In this document: piece after piece, positions 58,697 to 64,000 of the stretch
Position numbering within the stretch: the stretch's first letter is position 1
Layout: each line of letters begins with the position of its first letter
From: Hydrogenophaga taeniospiralis CCUG 15921
GTDB taxonomy: Bacteria; Pseudomonadota; Gammaproteobacteria; Burkholderiales; Burkholderiaceae_C
Assembly: GCF_001592305.1 (NCBI RefSeq)
Contig: NZ_BCWR01000011.1
Coordinates: forward strand, 62,001 to 126,000
DNA length: 64,000 bases
Direction of reading: 5' to 3'
The notes under the pieces: generated by a model
Seen by the model: the letters and a program-made list of their open reading frames with translations, nothing else
What the model was told of the DNA's origin: nothing
Databases searched by the model: none
Made by a program: the position numbers and the translations under genes

Positions 58697-59493
58697 CCCA
58701 TTTTCAACGCGCTGCCCTGGGCCTGCTGCTGCTCATCGCCGCCGTGGCCCTGCTCACCCCGTGGCTGGCCCCCGACCCACACACCCAAGACCTCATGGCT
58801 TCACTGCAATCCCCCGATGCGCGCCACTGGTTGGGCACCGACCACCTGGGCCGTGACCAACTGGCCCGCCTGGGCGAAGGCCTGCGCACCTCGCTCGGCC
58901 TGGCACTGGCCTCTGCCCTGCTGGCGGTGGCCGTGGGCACGGCGCTGGGCCTGCTCGCCGCCGCCCGCGGCGGCTGGGTGGACCGGCTGCTGTCGGTGGC
59001 CGCCGACGCGGTCGCCTCCATCCCCGGCCTGCTCTGGGTGCTGCTGATCGCGGCGCTCGCGCCCGGCCAGAAATGGGCGCTCTACAGCGGCCTGGTGCTG
59101 ACCGCCTGGGTGGAGTTCCATCGCCTGGTGCGCTCGCACGCGCGCTCGGCCCTGCTGGGGCAGCCGGTGCAGGCCGCGCGCCTGCTGGGTTTCGGGCCCT
59201 GGTACGTGATGCGCTGGCATGTGCTGCGGCCCATCGCCGGCGTGCTGGCGCGGCTGTGGGCCTACGCCGTGGCCACCGCCGTGCTGGCGATCGCGGCGCT
59301 CGGTTTTGTCGGCGTCGGCCTGCGCCCACCGCAGGCCGAGCTGGGCCTGATGATGACCGAGGCCCTGCCCTATTACTACGAAGCGCCGTGGTTGCTGGCT
59401 GCGCCGGTGGTGGCGCTGGTGCTGGTGATCGGCTCGCTGCAAGCCCTGGTGGGGCGCGAAGCACACGGTCAAACGGCGGGAGCAGCGGCATGA
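58693..59493 (+). CDS. ABC importer permease 2 (DppC/NikC-like)
   Basis: 266 residues, ATGA overlap with permease 1. HWLGTDHLGRDQLARLGEGL is the NikC/DppC landmark, followed by six helices and an EAA-type loop (SALLGQPVQAARLLGFGPWY). Shorter N-terminus than DppC. Confidence 0.85.
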   Translation: MTHFQRAALGLLLLIAAVALLTPWLAPDPHTQDLMASLQSPDARHWLGTDHLGRDQLARLGEGLRTSLGLALASALLAVAVGTALGLLAAARGGWVDRLLSVAADAVASIPGLLWVLLIAALAPGQKWALYSGLVLTAWVEFHRLVRSHARSALLGQPVQAARLLGFGPWYVMRWHVLRPIAGVLARLWAYAVATAVLAIAALGFVGVGLRPPQAELGLMMTEALPYYYEAPWLLAAPVVALVLVIGSLQALVGREAHGQTAGAAA

Positions 59494-60956
59494 GCGCCAC
59501 ACCCAGCAACGATGTGGCGCTGCGGGTTCAAGAACTCGGCATCACGCTGCTGCCGACCCGTGCCCACCCAGAGGGCCGCCCCCTGCTGCAGGGCTGCAGC
59601 TTCGATCTGCGCGCCGGCGAGCGCCTGACCCTCGTCGGCGAATCGGGCGCGGGCAAATCACTGCTGGCCCAGGCCATCATGGGCACGCTGCCCGCCGTCA
59701 TGCTCGCCAGCGGCCGGGTACAGATCGCGGGCCGCGACACGGATGGCCGGCGCGCGCTCACGCAGCCCTTGTGGGGCCGGCAGATCGTGATGCTGCCGCA
59801 GGAACCCTGGACCGCGCTCAACCCGGTCATGCGTCTGCGCACCCAGGTGGCCGAGGCCGGCCACTTTGCCGCCGGCCGGCCGTGGCCAGCGGCTTTCGAG
59901 CGCGCCGACCTGCACCTGGCCGCGCTCGGCCTGTCCCAGGCCGGGCGGCAGTGGCTGCACCAGGTCTCGGGCGGCATGGCGCAGCGCGTGGGCGTGGCCT
60001 GCGCCAGCCAGAGCGATGCGAGCGTGCTGATCGCCGACGAACCCACCAAGGGTCTGGACGCGGGGGCCTGCGAACAGGTGGCGCAGTTGCTGGCCAACGC
60101 GCAGCGGCAAGGCCAGGCGCTGCTAACCATCACCCACGACCTTGACCTGGCCCTGCGCCTGGGCGGGCGCGTGGCCGTGATGCGGCAGGGCCGGATCGTC
60201 GAACAGGGCGAGGTGCAAACCGTGCTGGCGGCGCCGCAGCACCCCTACACCCAGGAACTCATCGCGGCCCAGCCGCGCCACTGGCCTGGCCTGGCGCCCG
60301 CTCGCCAGCAGGACGGCAGCGAGGCCTTGATCACCACCGAGGCACTGGGCGTCACGCTGGGCGGGCGCACCATCCTGCGCGATGCCACGCTGTGCATCGC
60401 CGCGGGCGAATCGGTGGCGGTGGTCGGCCCCAGCGGTTGCGGCAAGACCACGCTGGGCAACGCGCTGGTGGGTGTGCAGCCACCCACGCAGGGCCGGGTG
60501 CGGCGCCGCGATGGCGTGGAGCGCTGGCGCTTCCAGAAGCTCTACCAGGACCCGGTGGCCTCGTTCGCGCCACAGCAGACCGTGCGCCAGGGCATCAGCG
60601 ACCTGCTGCGCCTGCACCGTCTCGCCCCTGCGCCCATCGCGCACTGGCTGCAACGCCTGCGGCTGGCCGATGAGCTGCTGGACCGGAAGCCCCACGAAGT
60701 GTCGGGCGGCGAGCTGCAGCGCCTGGCCATCCTGCGCGCCATGCTGCTGCAACCGGCCTTCGTGTTCGCCGACGAACCGACCTCGCGACTGGACGCGCTG
60801 ACCCAGCGCGACACCATGCGGGCCCTGTGCGGGGCCATGGCCGAGAGCGGCTGCGCGCTGCTACTGGTCAGCCACGACCCGCACCTGGCGCAGAGCAGCA
60901 CCCAGCGCCAATGGCAGATCCATGGAAGGCAGTTGATGGCCAACGCGGTAAGCTGA
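59490..60956 (+). CDS. Fused double ATPase of the metal/peptide-type ABC importer
   Basis: 488 residues with two complete ABC domains: first [34 protein letters not shown]; second GPSGCGKTT, VSGGELQRLAILRA, FADEPTSRLD. The fusion is like GsiA or YejF. The Cys-rich C-terminal extension of DppD/DppF is absent in both halves. ATGA overlap with permease 2. Ends the znu-linked run. Confidence 0.88.
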   Translation: MSATPSNDVALRVQELGITLLPTRAHPEGRPLLQGCSFDLRAGERLTLVGESGAGKSLLAQAIMGTLPAVMLASGRVQIAGRDTDGRRALTQPLWGRQIVMLPQEPWTALNPVMRLRTQVAEAGHFAAGRPWPAAFERADLHLAALGLSQAGRQWLHQVSGGMAQRVGVACASQSDASVLIADEPTKGLDAGACEQVAQLLANAQRQGQALLTITHDLDLALRLGGRVAVMRQGRIVEQGEVQTVLAAPQHPYTQELIAAQPRHWPGLAPARQQDGSEALITTEALGVTLGGRTILRDATLCIAAGESVAVVGPSGCGKTTLGNALVGVQPPTQGRVRRRDGVERWRFQKLYQDPVASFAPQQTVRQGISDLLRLHRLAPAPIAHWLQRLRLADELLDRKPHEVSGGELQRLAILRAMLLQPAFVFADEPTSRLDALTQRDTMRALCGAMAESGCALLLVSHDPHLAQSSTQRQWQIHGRQLMANAVS

Positions 60957-60986
60957 GCGGTTGTTGTTCACCGCCACCGCCCGCCC

Positions 60987-61862
60987 ATGCCCTTTTCCCA
61001 CCTGTTGCTCGCCCTGGCCGTCGTCTTCGTCTGGGGCACCAATTTCGTGGTGATCCGATGGGGCCTGGACGGTCTGCCGCCTTTCCTGTTCGCCACGCTG
61101 CGCTTCACGTTTTCCGCCCTGCCCTGGCTGCTGTTCGTGCCGCGCCCCACCGCGCCCTGGCGGAAGATGGCCGCGTTCGGCGTGTTGCTGGGCGTGGGCC
61201 AGTTCGGCCTCTTGTTCCTGGCCATGCGCAGCAGCATCTCGCCCGGGCTGGCCTCGCTGGTGGTGCAGGTGCAGGTGTTTTTCACCATCGGCCTGTCGCT
61301 GCTGCTGATGCGCGAACACGTGCGCGGCTTCCAGATCGCGGGCCTGCTGCTGGCGCTGGCCGGTCTGGGCGTGATCGCCCTGAACCTGGACGCCGCCGTG
61401 GTCACGTGGCTGGGTCTGGCCCTGGTGCTGTCGGCCGCCTTCTTCTGGGCCTGCGCCAACCTGGTGATCAAGTCGCTCGGCCCGGTGAACATGCTGCACT
61501 TCATGGTCTGGAGCAGCGTGTTCGCGGTGCCGCCGCTGTTCGCGCTGTCCTGGCTGCTCGAAGGCCCGCAGCTGATGCAGAGCGCCGTGGTGCAGGCCAG
61601 TCCGCTGGTGTGGGCCAGCGTGCTCTGGCAGGCGCTGGGCAACACGCTTTTTGGCTACGGCCTGTGGAACTGGCTGCTGGCCCGCCACCCGGCCGCCACC
61701 GTCACGCCGCTGGCGCTGCTGGTGCCGGTGTTCGGCATGGGGGCTTCGGCCCTGTCGCTGGGCGAATCGCTGCCGGGGTGGAAGCTGGGCGCAGCGGCGC
61801 TCGTGCTCAGCGGTTTGGCCGTGATCGTTCTGTGGCCACGGCTGCGAGCCCGCCTGAACTGA
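60987..61862 (+). CDS. EamA-family exporter (DMT superfamily)
   Basis: 291 residues, ten hydrophobic helices as two EamA repeats (VVFVWGTNFVVIRWGLDGLPPFLFA near the start; ALVLSAAFFWACANLVIKSL opens the second). Relatives export amino acids or metabolites. It starts 30 bp after the fused ATPase; cotranscription is possible. Confidence 0.87.
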   Translation: MPFSHLLLALAVVFVWGTNFVVIRWGLDGLPPFLFATLRFTFSALPWLLFVPRPTAPWRKMAAFGVLLGVGQFGLLFLAMRSSISPGLASLVVQVQVFFTIGLSLLLMREHVRGFQIAGLLLALAGLGVIALNLDAAVVTWLGLALVLSAAFFWACANLVIKSLGPVNMLHFMVWSSVFAVPPLFALSWLLEGPQLMQSAVVQASPLVWASVLWQALGNTLFGYGLWNWLLARHPAATVTPLALLVPVFGMGASALSLGESLPGWKLGAAALVLSGLAVIVLWPRLRARLN

Positions 61863-61868
61863 GTCGGG

Positions 61869-62402
61869 TTACCTGGCCAGGCGAGCGAAGGTCTTGCGGA
61901 ACTTCGCCACCTTGGGCGCGGCCACGGCCATGCAATAGCCCTGGTGCGGGTTGCGTTCGAAGAAGTCCTGGTGGTAGTCCTCGGCGGGCCAGTAGTTCGC
62001 CAGCGGCACGAGTTCGGTCACGACCGGGCGGTCAAAGGCCTTGTCGCGCGCGAGTTCGTCCAGCAGCGCCTGCGCGGTCTCGCGCTGTTCATCGTTGGTG
62101 AAGTAGATGCCGCTGCGGTACTGCGTGCCTGCGTCGTTGCCCTGGCGGTTGAGCGTGGTCGGGTCGTGGATCACGAAGAAGATCTCCAGGATCTCGCGGG
62201 TGCTGATCACGGCCGGGTCGTACACCAGCTTCACTACCTCGTTGCAGCCGGTGCGGCCAGTGCACACGTCTTCGTAACTCGGTCGTTCGGCCTGGCCGTT
62301 GCTGTAGCCCGACTCGACGTCGGTCACACCGCGCACCTCTTTGTAAACAGACTCGGTGCACCAGAAGCAGCCGCCGCCGAGCACGATGGTCGTTAGGGTC
62401 AT
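61869..62402 (-). CDS. msrA: Peptide methionine sulfoxide reductase A
   Basis: 177 residues with AAGGAG before the ATG at 62402. Catalytic GGGCFWCTESVY (the first Cys attacks the sulfoxide), then VESGYSNGQAERPSYEDV and QYRSGIYF. Repairs oxidised methionine. Convergent with the EamA gene. Confidence 0.94.
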   Translation of the reverse strand: MTLTTIVLGGGCFWCTESVYKEVRGVTDVESGYSNGQAERPSYEDVCTGRTGCNEVVKLVYDPAVISTREILEIFFVIHDPTTLNRQGNDAGTQYRSGIYFTNDEQRETAQALLDELARDKAFDRPVVTELVPLANYWPAEDYHQDFFERNPHQGYCMAVAAPKVAKFRKTFARLAR

Positions 62403-62470
62403 GGTTGATTCTCCTTGGCCCGCAGTATGGGACAAGCACCAAGCACCCACCGCCCCTGGGGTCGGCCGCG

Positions 62471-63130
62471 TCAGGCTTGTTTCGGCCAGGCGATGCTCGC
62501 ACCCGCCAGACGGGACCGCAGCGCCTGCAAGTCGTCCGGCGTGTCCAGGTCGGTGACGTAGGCGTCGCGGTCGGCCTGGAGCCACTGTGTCGAGCCGGTG
62601 TGGGCCAACATCCACGCCCGCACCGCATGGGGCCAGGGCTGCCCGGCAACCGCCTGCACGGCCTGCCAGGACAGCAGCACCGGATGACCGCGCACGCCGC
62701 CGACCACGGGCACCTGCGCCTGCGTGTGCGCGGGTCGTTGCGCCCAGGCTCGCAGCAGTGGCCGGATGTCGTCGGCCGCCAGCAGCGGCAGGTCCGCCAC
62801 CAGCAGCATCAGGTCGGTGCCCAGCTGCTGCCGCAGGTGTTCATGCACCGCCAGCCGCTGTGAGGCCGCCAGTTCGTCCGCGGGCCCGCCGTGCCGGATG
62901 ACCTGCACTTCGCAGCGCCGGGCAAGCGCCAGCAGGGTGTCGGCGTACGGGCCGATCACGACGCTGATGGCCTCAATGCCCGACCGGCGCAGCGCGCGCA
63001 CCAGCCGCTCGAACAGGCTTTCCCCATCGATCAGCAACGCCGGTTTGGGCACACCACCCAGGCGACGGCCCAGCCCGGCCGCCAACAGGGTGGCCGCCAC
63101 CGGGGCGCCGGGGTGCACGGGCAGGTTCAT
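62471..63130 (-). CDS. MocA/MobA-like nucleotidyltransferase
   Basis: 219 residues. LLAAGLGRRLGGVPKPALLIDG nucleotide-binding start, LLVADLPLLAADDI and TDLDTPDDLQAL end. Next to XdhC it most likely makes the cytosine dinucleotide form of the molybdenum cofactor for a xanthine or CO dehydrogenase. Starts 4 bp after the xdhC stop. Confidence 0.85.
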   Translation of the reverse strand: MNLPVHPGAPVAATLLAAGLGRRLGGVPKPALLIDGESLFERLVRALRRSGIEAISVVIGPYADTLLALARRCEVQVIRHGGPADELAASQRLAVHEHLRQQLGTDLMLLVADLPLLAADDIRPLLRAWAQRPAHTQAQVPVVGGVRGHPVLLSWQAVQAVAGQPWPHAVRAWMLAHTGSTQWLQADRDAYVTDLDTPDDLQALRSRLAGASIAWPKQA

Positions 63131-63134
63131 CTAT

Positions 63135-64000
63135 TCACACCGGGCAGCTGGCCGGCAGGTCTGCGGGTGCAGCCCCACCGTCCAGCCACGTGGCCTTGCC
63201 TTCGGCCACCGGCACCGGCGTGGCCCGCTGAATGCCGTTCTTCGCCGCCACCACCTCGGCCATGATGGACAGGGCGATCTCGGCCGGCGTCTTGCTGCCG
63301 ATGTACAGGCCGGCCGGCCCGTGCAGCGCGTCCAGCTCCGCCTCGCCCAGGCCGAAGTGTTCGCGCAGGCGCTCGCGCCGCAGCGCGGTGTGGCGTCGCG
63401 AGCCGATGGCGCCCACATAGAAGGCCTCGGACTGCAGCGCGTCGATCAGGGCCAGATCGTCGAGCTTGGGGTCGTGCGTCAGCGCCACCACGGCCGTGCG
63501 CGCGTCGGGCTGGAGGCGCAGCACCAGGTCGTCCGGCATCTCGTGGCTGAGGGTCACGCCGTCGAGTGACCAGCTGGCGCGCTGTTCCTCGCGCGGGTCG
63601 CAGACGATGACTTCGAAATTCAGGCTCAGCGCCATCTGACTCAGGAAGCGCGAGAGGTCGCCCGCGCCGATGAGGATCAGCCGGTGGCGCGGCCCGAAGT
63701 GGGTCACCAGCGCGTCGTCGCTCAGCTCCGGCACGCCGTCGCGCCGGCCCAGTTGCAAGTCCACCGCGCCGCTGTGCAGGTCCAGCCGACGTTCTGTGCT
63801 GCGCCGCTCCAGGTTGGCCTGCAGCAGCTCGGGCAGCTGGCTGTGCGCGGCCACCGGCTCCAGCACCAGTTCCACCGTGCCGCCGCAGGGCAGGCCGAAG
63901 CGGTGCGCCTGGTCGGCCGAGATGCCGTAGCGCAGCGTGGCGGGCCGGCCCTGCGCGCACACCGCGTCCAGGCCCTCTTCGCGCACGCGGCGGATCAGGT
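63135..64000 (-). CDS. xdhC: XdhC/CoxI-family maturation protein, N-terminus outside the window
   Basis: Open to the right edge; the true start is beyond 64000, since LIRRVREEGL is in frame upstream of the first internal Met. N-terminal XdhC_CoxI domain is partial (PCGGTVELVLEP). The Rossmann C-domain has HRLILIGAGDLSRFL and VGAIGSRRHTALRRERL. It inserts sulfurated molybdenum cofactor into hydroxylases. Confidence 0.9.
   Translation of the reverse strand, partial: LIRRVREEGLDAVCAQGRPATLRYGISADQAHRFGLPCGGTVELVLEPVAAHSQLPELLQANLERRSTERRLDLHSGAVDLQLGRRDGVPELSDDALVTHFGPRHRLILIGAGDLSRFLSQMALSLNFEVIVCDPREEQRASWSLDGVTLSHEMPDDLVLRLQPDARTAVVALTHDPKLDDLALIDALQSEAFYVGAIGSRRHTALRRERLREHFGLGEAELDALHGPAGLYIGSKTPAEIALSIMAEVVAAKNGIQRATPVPVAEGKATWLDGGAAPADLPASCPV

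Overview
The window looks like a chromosomal segment of a high-GC betaproteobacterium, most likely Burkholderiales and probably Comamonadaceae (Hydrogenophaga/Acidovorax-like). The basis is the style of the encoded proteins, the conserved rpsP-rimM-trmD-rplS and orn/M48/rsgA blocks, and the GC-rich intergenic repeats. I see no phage, insertion sequence, integrase, tRNA, rRNA or CRISPR array. Most very long antisense reading frames are GC-rich shadows.

Region 1 (1-12.6 kb) is an envelope and stress block on the minus strand. It holds the N-terminal half of a cyclic beta-glucan synthase (NdvB-like) preceded by a small membrane peptide, a glycine-zipper lipoprotein (plus strand), a hybrid histidine kinase with a response-regulator/PAS partner, a four-gene operon of small membrane proteins (DUF883, DUF1469-like, an unknown protein, lmo0937-like), a BON-domain lipoprotein, an M48 peptidase and a YjgN-like membrane protein. 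Four upstream regions here share an unusual motif (core CAGCGYACAGAC) in constant orientation, about 65-120 bp before the start codon.

Region 2 (12.7-26.1 kb) is a compact stress/low-oxygen island: a second-type FtsH, Hsp20, an orphan GroEL, an alpha/beta hydrolase, two phosphoribosyltransferases, a Zn alcohol dehydrogenase, a NarL-type two-component pair, an FNR-like regulator, a CBS-domain protein, a universal stress protein and an MgtE-like protein. Three TTGA-N6-TCAA boxes lie in its intergenic regions. One precedes a probable small RNA with an intrinsic terminator (about 23667-23850). The content resembles the low-oxygen-activated (lxa) locus of Burkholderia cenocepacia.

Region 3 (26.2-36.6 kb) carries an ABC exporter, a dipeptide importer (dppABCDF order), a membrane-type dipeptidase and glutamate dehydrogenase, a peptide and amino-acid use module. 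GC-rich palindromic repeats sit between dppA and dppBC and between dppBC and dppDF.

Region 4 (36.6-50 kb) is mostly housekeeping: an RGG-tailed DEAD-box helicase, a PiT phosphate transporter, oligoribonuclease, an M48 CAAX-type protease, RsgA, a CobD/AmpE-like membrane protein, a CoA-type Nudix hydrolase, the rpsP operon, a GNAT/TM2 pair and an AEC transporter.

Region 5 (50-61 kb) is a zinc-homeostasis cluster built around a Zur-like regulator. A divergent promoter with two GCAAY-N3-GTTGC palindromes separates zur plus a LolD/FtsX-like ABC transporter, a Cys/His-rich periplasmic peptide and a DUF3299 protein on one side from znuCBA on the other. A complete peptide/nickel-opine-type ABC importer with a fused double ATPase follows znuA.

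The right end (61-64 kb) has an EamA exporter, MsrA and the start of a molybdenum-hydroxylase maturation pair (MocA-like and XdhC, the latter cut by the window edge).
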